Below are positions 19,601 to 28,156 of a stretch of DNA of 64,000 nt, in pieces. The position numbers and the translations under genes are program-made. Source of the DNA: Strigamia acuminata (Eukaryota; Arthropoda; Chilopoda; Geophilomorpha; Linotaeniidae); NCBI GenBank assembly GCA_949358305.1, contig CASHSZ010000007.1, forward strand, positions 186,001 to 250,000, read 5' to 3'. Positions within the stretch are counted from its first letter, which is position 1; every line of letters begins with the position of its first letter. The notes below the pieces were generated by a model that saw nothing but the letters and a program-made list of their open reading frames with translations, did not search any database and was not told the DNA's origin.

Positions 19601-21140
19601 TTCCGGAAGCATTCGGAGATTTCGCTAAAAAGTGTAAACCTTCGGTATTAAAATGCCCAAATCTCCGGTGCCAAAGCTCTAAATCGGATAACTTCCCCTT
19701 CGGGGGTTTACAAGGAGGGGATAAAGCAGGTCCCTCGGCAAAAGTGACATGCCGAGCAGGCTTTATAGTCTGCGCAGAGAGGACCGGCTTGACCACTGAG
19801 GTGGCCGTAAGCGCAGGAAGCGGCGCAGATGTAGAATCTGCGGGCAAAACATGCTGAAGGGAATATAAATCATCCTTCAGTTTGGCATGCAAAAGAAATT
19901 GTTTGGCTTTGTCGGACGGATCAAAAATGGTCATTAAACCATTTGAAGCCACAAAATGTAGTCCGGCGCGATCAATTTTTGACAAACTGACTAAATTACG
20001 CGAAAAAGCGGGGGCATGAAGAACATTATGCATTGTGACGGGAAATTCTCCTTTCGCGCCACCACGACCAATCCGCAAAACCACGTCACCTATACCATCA
20101 ACTCGTGAACGGCCTTCACCCAAAATGATGAAATAATTCGAAACGGGCTTGTACGTCGAAAAAGAATCACGACGGCAACACACGTGGTCAGATGAACCCG
20201 AATCAATTAGCCATTCCAAAGACGAAGTCGATGCGACGTTGGATTCTGACCGTGCAAAGAAACCTAAACCGGACCTTGCACTTGAAACACTTTGAGCACT
20301 CGGGGCAGGTGGTGTTGCATTACCGCGTCCACTTTTGCGGTTCCGAGACGAAGATCGGCGACCACGATTGGTAGATGAGTTGGAAGAGGCAACGCCCTGG
20401 ACTCGAGGTTTGGGGCACTTGTTCGCATAGTGTCCCATTTCCTTGCAATTAAAGCACTGAATTTGTGACAAGGGCTTGAAAACTCTCGTCGGTGCACTCG
20501 AAGACGAACTCGCTGACTGTAAACTAGTCGATGACCCCGAATCTGCATTCTTCATCTTCAAACGATTAAATTCGGAGAGAAGATGGTCGGAGACTCCCTT
20601 TAATGTGAAATCCGCTTTAGACCAATGGTAAATCGTTTGCACGGTCGCCTCGTACGAATCTGGTAACAAATCCAAAAGTTGATAAGCGACATCCGAATCC
20701 GAAAATGTAACTTCCAAGTCCTTCAAAACTGCACGGGCTTTGGTGACACGGCTAATGAAAACTGACATGTCTTCATTCGGAAGTAAACGCATCATCAGGA
20801 AATCTCGGCGGAGTTTAGCAATTCGGGCAAGAGAAGTCGGCTGAAATGTCGCTTTCAAGGCTACCCAGGCGTCACGTGCGGAGTCCGCAGCAAGAACAAT
20901 GTCCTGATATTGGGACTCGACAAACAAGCCAAGCAAGGCTTTTGCACGCTTTGAACGGTCGTCGTGAAGCTGTTTTCGAGGCTGATCCCAGGCTTCGTCT
21001 CTGACCGGAGGATTCTCTGAGATGAAATCATCTACTCCTTTTTCCAAGAGCAAAAATTGGATATTTCGGGACCAAGATTCGTAGTTATCGGAGTTCAGTC
21101 GTGGAATTGAAAATTGGTGAGATTTGCCGGAATCCGCCAT
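16659..21140 (-). CDS. gag-pol: Cop-C1 gag-pol polyprotein, 1493 aa, intact
   Basis: One frame of full copia length. Order: Gag region; zinc knuckle CFNCKEMGHYANKC near residue 228; Ser-rich basic stretch; protease IDSGSSDHVC near 310; integrase finger from LWHRRFGHFN near 490; core HMDVWGNSP near 555, RTDNGMEFC and NGVAERLNR near 650; a proline-rich linker (runs such as PPPPPQRPPNLPP) near 800; RT with VYVDDMVLF near 1175; RNase H with SDASW and NRRTKHIDV. No defect is visible, so it may be autonomous. Confidence 0.97.
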   Translation of the reverse strand: MADSGKSHQFSIPRLNSDNYESWSRNIQFLLLEKGVDDFISENPPVRDEAWDQPRKQLHDDRSKRAKALLGLFVESQYQDIVLAADSARDAWVALKATFQPTSLARIAKLRRDFLMMRLLPNEDMSVFISRVTKARAVLKDLEVTFSDSDVAYQLLDLLPDSYEATVQTIYHWSKADFTLKGVSDHLLSEFNRLKMKNADSGSSTSLQSASSSSSAPTRVFKPLSQIQCFNCKEMGHYANKCPKPRVQGVASSNSSTNRGRRSSSRNRKSGRGNATPPAPSAQSVSSARSGLGFFARSESNVASTSSLEWLIDSGSSDHVCCRRDSFSTYKPVSNYFIILGEGRSRVDGIGDVVLRIGRGGAKGEFPVTMHNVLHAPAFSRNLVSLSKIDRAGLHFVASNGLMTIFDPSDKAKQFLLHAKLKDDLYSLQHVLPADSTSAPLPALTATSVVKPVLSAQTIKPARHVTFAEGPALSPPCKPPKGKLSDLELWHRRFGHFNTEGLHFLAKSPNASGIDISTSAFPACAVCARSKSTRASFPSAKNRISSKKPLDLIHMDVWGNSPTTSVGGARYLLTIVDDFSRYSFVVPMKTKGEVFEVFKLFHARMETLWGAGCIKAVRTDNGMEFCSKNFENFLLQRGIKAQRTNVYTPEQNGVAERLNRTLFEGVRSLFLMTSLPRELWAELAVSMIYLKNRFPHKSLNNLIPYCLWYNKAVPLKHLKVIGSRCFVHIPQQVRGSKFESRAWTGVVVGYALRTRGYRVWCPKRRAVFESKHVRFDENCMWGHPRFYEGTEVTDEGAISVTLDSDFDSDPPLPPPPPQRPPNLPPLSYPPPPSYPPPPPPVVTRPSAQAHPLPTPPTIASPLNQPQPSTSAVGGKWTRSEVIRQSGATMGNTDVYFYPPDHTRLRSHVDVAQYCADHRLAYDRDNFDFCTRNVPVCTVDPPPADPTAFPLPSPTASEDEALGDCYSATPRYAHSLFAQVPRTYKEAIASPDRVHWQKAMEEELSLFRERGVYEEVEKPPSNVNIVGNKWVYYIKRDAEGVVRRFRAMLVAQGFSQKFGVDYSEVFSPVVNYVLIRLFFVLLVVVLGWLDAHLDVKGAYLYGNLDEAIFMRIPKGWETPQNAGKVWRLHKALYGLHQSGRQWNFRLVEALLGINFHKLLGINGVFISNTYDAVILVYVDDMVLFTKGQDPRDRTVKALRAIFTITDLGPVSKLLGVQFDRDGGKICIHQRDYIDKIAEDYGISSEHLCKVPITVGTMVNCARDGERVLRDDEFPYRSLIGSLLFLASRTRPDILFPVILMSQYNTCFTGRHVALLLQILQYVKNTREYSIQLSAVTGDILSGHSDASWISDRDTRKSFGGYTISVFGVPISWGCCKQRYCALSIMEAEFLALLDGAKEIVWLHGAIERTRIFQLPAPTMFSDSLSTIFFTRNDIENRRTKHIDVKFFFLRDWLNEGVFVLRKVSGELNPADIFTKFFSPARIRYLCQHFYSSLR

Positions 21141-22434
21141 GACGATATAAGTGAGCGGTTCTGCGAAAAGTTTGGTCGAGGTGACAGGAGAACGCGCGGT
21201 ATCGTTGTTCGAGGCGGAAAACCAGAATTGGGCTATTCAGGTTGCTAGCCAACCCAACTAAACAGTGGCCGTTTAGGAGTTGTCGGGAAATAATGGCCCT
21301 ATGGCCCCCGGATACTCCACTGTCGGGCACGGCAAATTAATACAACGGTCAAAGTGCAATGACTGAGGCAAAGATTTGTATCTGTTAGGGCAATTAAATC
21401 CACTAACAAATACAAATCCAGGATCCTACACCAGGTCCCTACCAAAAACCTTAATCTTATACAAAGTTTCACGAAACTTAATATTTAACAAAGTTTCACG
21501 AAAAATAAGGAAGAAAATGAGGAGAATCTCGCAGAATCTCTTGGGATACTCGACGAAAATCCTCGAAAATCTCAGTAAAATGGTTGGCAAACGTCTGCCG
21601 CTTCGTACACGTCGTACGGTAAAATTCTGGATGAAAATCGACGAAAATTCCACGTAAAAATGCAGAAAATGTCTGAAAAATATATAAAATAATCAGAAAA
21701 ATGCTCAAATGAAGCAAATTAGCGATGTGAAGCAGGAAACACGGCGATCATAGAAATGTTCACTCATCACTTTACGTGTGCGGGACGAAATCAATCCAAA
21801 AGTACTCACAACACTTGTGGAAACAAGTGGAATAATCTAATAATCCCTGGCACAACACAGTATCGACGAAAAAGCACTAAATTCGATGAAAAGCACGTTA
21901 AAATTCGGCGAGAAGATCCTCGTGAAGCGCACGGGCATATGGCGCAAAAACAACGAAAATCGGCCCGAAAAACGTGGAAAACATGATGAAAAGTACTCAC
22001 AATCGTGTGTATAACACGTACACTGCTAAACACAAGCAGATACTGGATGGCACAGTCAAAAACTCGATGAAACACGCGAAAATCGTCGGCGAAAATCACT
22101 CGGAATTTGGTGCATCGCGATCGGGCGAATCTGCGGCGATCATCGGCGAAAATCCACGGAAATCCATCAGGAAAAGTACCCACGATCCTTCTACAAGCTT
22201 AGGACAGTACCCACGAAAATTTGCAGCGTTCAAATCTGTTGCAAATTGCAGAAAAAGCATCAAAATCGTCGGGTGAGCAGGCATGAAGAAACGAGGTCGG
22301 CCATTTTGCCAGGAGCGAGTAATCGATCAGCAGGATAAGATGAACGAAAATTCATGGAATTTTGACAAAAACTTGGCCAAAATTCAACATGAACAACTCA
22401 CAGTGATGGAATGAACTCTAATCCTCTGCTACCA
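21141..22434 (-). promoter_or_regulatory. Cop-C1 5' leader with primer site and conserved block
   Basis: The primer site is next to the LTR: minus-strand TGGTAGCAGAGGAT (22421-22434), initiator tRNA-Met. The 1.3-kb leader is otherwise low-complexity, full of GATTTTCG-like words. A block at 21206-21362 is much more like Cop-C2 38652-38810 than its surroundings and contains the hairpin CTAAAC-7 nt-GTTTAG (21258-21276). A 125-codon frame at 21806-22183 is not conserved in Cop-C2 and is left out. Confidence 0.75.
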
Positions 22435-22714
22435 TGTTGAAAGTATGGATTGATGAACAAATTCCAGGCCAAAAGTGAGTAAAAGAACAAGATTTAATCA
22501 TCTCATGCAAGCATGGAGAAAAATCAACAAAAAGAGAACAAGTAATAACAACAGTTGCTAAGCAGTTAAAAAACAACTCCAACTACGGTAACCCAATTGA
22601 TACATCAATGTTTACATGATAATAAACTATAAAATCATAAATAATTACAAATCAAACATGTGTAACATCAATAATCAATTGCATATCACAAATCTCGGAG
22701 AACAAAAGCCAACA
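22435..22714 (-). repeat. Cop-C1 5' LTR
   Basis: 280 bp, followed by the GAGGG duplication. Confidence 0.94.
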
Positions 22715-24801
22715 GAGGGCGCGGACGAGCGTTCACGCCACAAAGACCGGCGGGTTCATCAGCAGCGATGGGCGGACGGGGCAGCGGTTTCCAGCGACCT
22801 TGGCGCGGGCGCCAAGAGTCAACGAGAGCACAGGCGGGCCGACCTTTCAAGCGCGACGGCACGCCGGTACAGTGTTTTCGGTGCGGGGGGCCGCACTTCG
22901 TCAAAGATTGCCCGTACGACCCGCTTTTCGGACCATCGGGTGCACCATTGCAGAAGGCAACTGGCAGACTTCGAGGAGACTGGGTCAGGAGGACTGGCGA
23001 GGCGGATCAAGGCTGTGCGGTGCCTTCATTTCCAACGGATGTCGATGGCGCGAGCGCGGGTGGCGCGCCGGAGGAAAACTGGCGCCAACGTCGTGTTCCC
23101 GTCAACACATTGCAGGAACAAGAAGAGGAAGACTTTGCGTTGTTCCAGTTAAATAGCTCCAGCAGGCGTCCGCCACCCTTGATGGTTCATGCACAAGTAA
23201 ACACGTTGGATTTTGATTTACTTTTGGATACTGGAAGTGAGTTATCCATACTGAACGTGAATGATTGTAATATGCTGCTGTCGAGGGGGTTGATCGCCAT
23301 GCAGGACATCAGAGTGACCGCTACGAGGTTGTACGCCTATCAACGCCAACCGGTGGAGGTGTTGGGAGCCGTGCAAGTTCATTTACTGATTGCAGGAAAA
23401 CTCAAGTTTGTCAAATTTATAATTGTGGGGAAATTGGGCCCCAGTTTGGTGGGGCGAGACTTAGTGTCACTTTTTGGGTGGCAAACAATTTCCAACGCTC
23501 TTACGCCAAATGTGTACGGGACAGCTCGAGTGGGGTTATTGGACAGTGTTGGAGAGCCAGGGGGCGTTGTGGTGGAGCAGTTGACCACTGGCCGCCCCGG
23601 GAGCCAGTCTGACCCCAGATTAAAGGCATTATTGAGGCGGTACCAGGGAGTGTTCAAGAAGGGTTTGGGCACGTATACAGGTAGTCCGGTGGATTTGGTG
23701 CTGCGTACGGATGCCGTACCAAAGTTTTTTCGACCCAGGCCTGTCCCACTGCCCCTTAGACCGGCCGTTACGAGGGAAATTGACCGTTTGGTCGCTGAGG
23801 GAGTTTTTCGACCGATGCAGTTCGCGGAGTGGGCCACCCCGTTGGTAACGGTGGTGAAGAAGGACGGGAGTGTCCGACTCTGCGGTGATTACCGCTCGAC
23901 GGTCAACGCCAGTCTCCAACCCGACCCCTACCCATTACCAAAAATTTCTGAGTTGCTCGCGTCGATTGGGCGGGCTAGATTCTTTAGTTTGCTGGATATG
24001 CGACACGCCTACCAGCAAATTCCGTTGTCGACCCGGTCGGCGGAGATAGCCGCGGTCAACACGGAAAAGGGCGTGATGGCAGTGACCCGCCTGCCATTTG
24101 GGACTATGCCTTCAGCGGGGAGGTTTCAACGCATAATTGTGATGGTTTTAGATGGTGTTGTCCGAATTTTCATTTATTTAGACAACATTTTAATAGCCAC
24201 CTGGACGCTTGAAGAACATTTTGAAGTTTTGGAGGAAGTTTTCAAGCGATTGGCGTCCAAGGGCTTACGACTTGCGTTGGAGAAATGCTTATTTTGTAAA
24301 CTTAAATTAGACTTTTTAGGGTTTACAGTGAGCGAGAGAGGAGTTCAACCGATAACATCAAAGATTGAAGCCGTGGTCGCTATCCCACCTCCGGCCGACG
24401 TGAAACAACTCCGCACCTTCCTGGGGATGGTTGCTTTTTATGCAGTTTTTGTGCACAAGTTGGCAGATTTCGCAGCACCATTGTATGAGTTGCTGTGCAC
24501 AGATGCCATTTGGAGTTGGAACCGTCGTAGGCAGGAGGCCTTCGACGCCATCAAGAGAGCCTTGACCACGGCCCCGATTTTGACGTTTTACGACTTGCAG
24601 CGGCCGTTGTCCGTCGCGACTGATGCGTCGCCCTTTGGAGTAGGGGCGGTGCTAGCCCATATTGGACAGAACGACCAGGAGTTGCCAGTCGCTTACGCGT
24701 CCTGTTCCTTGACGAAGGCGGAAATTAACTACGCGCAGATAGACAAGGAGGCCTTGGCAGTGGTGTTCGCGGTGAAGAAATTTCACGTTTACTTAATGGG
24801 T
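22715..24801 (+). pseudogene. pol: M3 gag end, protease, RT, start of RNase H (damaged)
   Basis: It continues gag in phase after Cop-C1. Visible: Gly/Arg-rich region; zinc knuckle CFRCGGPHFVKDC, one residue shorter than the canonical CX2CX4HX4C; protease LLDTGSELS; RT with LPFGTMPSA and, where YLDD is expected, YLDN, which removes a catalytic Asp; RNase H with TDASPFG and IDKEAL. At about 24801, after LMG, roughly 200 bp present in M2a (47576-47774) are missing, deleting the end of RNase H; the frame then reaches a stop at 24846. Confidence 0.9.
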
Positions 24802-26692
24802 ACGCGAGGAGGCGGAGGAATGGCCTTTATTTCTGGTCGAGCTTGAACGGGAAGAGCTACTTTTGGCAGCAGATGTGGCGAGGGCAATGGGCGCTGATTT
24901 GGATTTGACACGTGTGGTAGCAGCGGTGCGTTCCGGGGACCCCCAGTTAATTAACGGTTTGAGAGACTACGTGGTGAAGTTTTACGAATTGACCATTGTG
25001 GCGGGAGTGCTAATGTGGGGCGATCGCGTCGTGATGCCAACCGCCTTGCGCCAGAAGATGTTGCGTCTGCTGCATGAGGGGCACCCCGGAGTGGTCACGA
25101 TGAAAAAGCGCGCGCGTAGCGTGGTTTGGTGGCCAGCTATGACCACACAGATAGTGACATTCGTTCAGGCCTGTGCAGTTTGCGCGCGGAACAGGATTTT
25201 GCCACCGAGAGCAGTGCCAATCTCTTGGCCGCGTGCTGAAGAGCCATGGGTGAGAGTGCACGTGGATTATGCGGGGCCAATTCTGAAGAGGATGGTCCTG
25301 GTGGTCGTTGATGCCTTTTCAGGATGGGTGGAGGCGCGAGCGGTCACGACAGCCACCTCCGCCTCGACGATTCTAATTTTGCGTCGCATTTTTAGTTCGT
25401 TCGGCTTGCCGCATTTGTTGGTAAGCGACAACGGCCCCCAGTTCGCGTCAAGAGAGTTTGCGTCATTTTTAGCCAAGAATGGCATCGACCACATCTTCTC
25501 CCCCCCGTACCATCCACAATCCAACGGCACAGCAGAACAGGCGGTCCGCTGGGTGAAGGACAAGCTAGCCAAATTCACCCAAGGGGACCTGGAATTGAGG
25601 TTGTTGAGACTTATACTGTTTCAACACGCAAATTACAGAAGTAGAAATAATGACACCCCAGCGATGAACTTTTTGGGGCGCCAATTATTTACGCATATTG
25701 ATTTGGTCCGCCCAAGAGTGGGCACAGAGGCGCCCACCAGCGCGTCTCGTTGCAGGATATTTGCAGTTGGCGACTTGATCTGGTTCCGCTCCTTTCCGGA
25801 GACCAAACCGCCTTGGAGAGCAGGGACAGTGACCGAGCGCCGTGGCGAGTTGGTGTATGCCTTGAAGGATGCAGACACGGGTCGTATTCAAGTGCGGCAT
25901 TTGAATCACCTGATAAGCCGCAGAGAGACTGGAGTGGTGTCGGGTGAGGAAATTGTTAATATTATCCTGCAGGTAGCACCAGCTGAGGAAGAGCGACTGC
26001 CCACCCGTTTTTTGCGTCGGGCTCATCAAGTTCAACAGCTGCTACCTGCACCAACTGTGAGTCAACCGGTCATTCGACAAGCGGCGAGCCCCACGGCGGC
26101 GATGCCACAAGCGGCGACAATGTCGCCACCCGGAACCCCACAAGCGGCGGCAGCGGCGATGCCTCGTGTCGAGCAAGTTGTGATGCCCACCCCGCCAACA
26201 GTGCAAGCCCTACCAGCGGTAGAACCGACCTTACCTCTCATCGCAGCGTTGCCACAAGTTCCGACGACGGTCCCGGCGGCAGTTGATGACCAGCAAGCTA
26301 TCGTTTCACCTCGAGTCGAGCGCGAGGTAGCGCAGAGGACGAGGACACGAGCAACAAGGAACGTCGAGGTCAACTACAAGGACCTGTCGTCGGGGGAGGA
26401 GAGCGATGAGGAGGGGGCTACAATGGCGAACTACCACAACTTGCCCCCGTCAAGACCGCCGAAGCGAGGTTTGAAAGTAGCAGAAATGGTGCGCCTGGAA
26501 CCGGTGGCGGACCCCACACAGCCTGGTCCAAGTTCCGCAGCAGATTCGGCAGTGAGAGAACCACCACACGCTAGTGTGTCTGCTAGAAAGGCCAGTAAAG
26601 CAAGCGCCGAACCACCACAGCTCTACAGCAAAGAAGATGCTGAGCGCACTCGGTTGCTACTGAAAAGGATGGCAGACAAGAATAAACAATAG
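24802..26692 (+). CDS. pol: M3 integrase region and conserved tail (separate frame)
   Basis: It resumes directly after the deletion in another frame (EEAEEWPLFLVELERE), about 609 codons from an internal TTG at 24863. Integrase finger HEGHPG with CAVCARN; core HVDYAGP, VSDNGPQF, QSNGTAEQAV, all catalytic residues present. Then a GPY/F-like PPWRAGTVTERRGELVYAL, a long Ala/Pro/Thr linker, NVEVNYKDLSSGEE, KRGLKVAEM, QPGPS and the final YSKEDAERTRLLL. There is no way to translate it from gag without a shift, so it is a relic. Confidence 0.9.
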
Positions 26693-26873
26693 AGGTCAAG
26701 TTCAAGATTTTTATTGTAAAAGTTTGGAAATTAAGAAAAATTGAAATGTTTGACTTTAAGAAAGACTGAAGTGTTTGAAATTATGCGAAGTTATTTGAGT
26801 TTACTTTAAGTTGAAAAGTGTTGTGTTTTTGATGGTTTTTGAGGTGTGTGAAAATTACAAAGTATGTTTGATA

Positions 26874-26885
26874 ATTGGGGAGGAA
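26874..26885 (+). promoter_or_regulatory. M3 polypurine tract
   Basis: ATTGGGGAGGAA directly before the 3' LTR. The 180 bases between the stop and this tract hold nothing else recognisable. Confidence 0.85.
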
Positions 26886-27653
26886 TGCAGTGTTTAGCCT
26901 AATTAGTGTGTAACAATCTGATGATGTTAAGATACAAGCAATTGTAATTAGTAATAATGGATTTATCAGACAATGCTTTTGTAACCATAGTGACTTAAGT
27001 TCTAGAACTCAGTATATGAATGTGATGAATAAACTGTGGGTCGGTAGCAGAGGAAAACGACCAGGAATCACTCGAAACGTCGAGCAAAACACGGCCAAAA
27101 CGTCGCAAAGGCGTCGCACTACTCGTGCGAACGTGTGGGCGACGTCGGGAGCGGAAAACAAATGAAACGACCGCGCAAATGCGCTTATATGTCGTGAAAT
27201 GATAACACTAATGCTTAAAAGCATAAAAACATATTTACTAAACAAAAATACTTACAAATGAAGCCATTACATAGTTGAAAAGAGAGGCGAGAGCCAAAAA
27301 CGATGGTCGCCGCCATCTTGGAAGGTGATAAGAACACTAACGACACCTGGTGTCGTGAATTGGCGTTATGGAATTGGAAATTCCATAAAGCCTAACAAAA
27401 GCATTAGGAATAGCATGGAACTTCATGCAAAAACATAACAAATGCATATAAATGCGGGAAAAAGATAAACAATATCGAATATTGATAAAAATGGGAAAAT
27501 ACATCGAAATAAATGAAATGAAGAGTCGGAATGTGATTCTATATCACATCGATATGTATCATTTGGTTTCTTAGACCAACATAAACGAGAGTTGTGCATG
27601 AGTTTTCTCCTATGAAATCAATGTTTGTTCTTGAGAAGAGACAGGACACATCA
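26886..27653 (+). repeat. M3 3' LTR, split by an insert
   Basis: Matches 15017-15232, with a 547-bp insert after AATAAAC. Its terminal CA at 27652-27653 touches satellite. Confidence 0.93.
27035..27581. mobile_element. Solo-LTR-like insert, 547 bp
   Basis: It begins TGTGGGTC and ends GACCAACA (imperfect inverted ends) with the 5-bp duplication TAAAC at 27030-27034 and 27582-27586, the signature of an LTR-element integrase. No coding frame. GGTAGCAGAGG, the heart of the initiator tRNA-Met primer site, lies only 9 bases inside the left end, so it could instead be a heavily reduced copia element. It contains GCCGCCATCTT (27309-27319). Confidence 0.75.
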
Positions 27654-28156
27654 GGAATTTGACGGATTTTGACGGAATTTGACGGAATTTGACGGAATTT
27701 GACGGATTTTGACGGATTTTGACGGATTTTGACAAAATTTGACGGAATTTGACGGATTTTGGCGGATTTTGACGGATTTTGACGGATTTTGACGGATTTT
27801 GACGGATTTTGACGGAATTTGACGGATTTTGCCAAAATTTGACGGATTTTGACGGATTTTGACGGATTTTGACAGATTTTGACGGAATTTGACGGAATGT
27901 GACAAAATTTGACAGAATTTGACGGATTTTGACGGATTTTGACGGATTTTGACGGAATTTGACGGAATTTGACGGAATTTGACGGATTTTGACGGAATTT
28001 GACAGAATTTGACGGAATTTGACGGATTTTGACGGATTTTGACGGATTTTGACAAAATTTGACGGAATTTGACGGATTTTGGCGGATTTTGACGGATTTT
28101 GACAAAATTTGACGGAATTTGACGGAATTTAACGGAATTTGACAGAATTTGACGGA
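27654..28156 (-). repeat. Satellite array S3
   Basis: About 50 copies of the 10-bp unit in the TTTGACGG orientation on +. Left border is the M3 LTR end; right border is inside the O1 pol gene, where the array replaces integrase. The O1 frame reads through it to a TGA formed by the last three bases of the M3 LTR (27651-27653). Confidence 0.96.

Larger units (their letters stand above)
16311..22714 (-). mobile_element. Cop-C1: complete Ty1/copia element
   Basis: 6404 bp with 280-bp LTRs (5' at 22435-22714, 3' at 16311-16590; I see about one difference) and the target duplication GAGGG (16306-16310, 22715-22719). A relative of Cop-C2: same layout, similar protein and a conserved leader block, but diverged LTRs. 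It is antisense to M3. Confidence 0.97.
15017..27653 (+). mobile_element. M3: mag-like gypsy element carrying two inserts
   Basis: 5' LTR 15017-15232, 3' LTR 26886-27653 (216 bp once the 547-bp insert and its 5-bp duplication are discounted). Cop-C1 splits gag. Both ends touch satellite, but the flanks (ATCCC left, GGAAT right) do not form a direct target duplication; the satellite is inverted between the two sides. The two LTRs look identical. The element is dead: a YLDN change in RT and a deletion of about 200 bp in RNase H. Confidence 0.94.
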
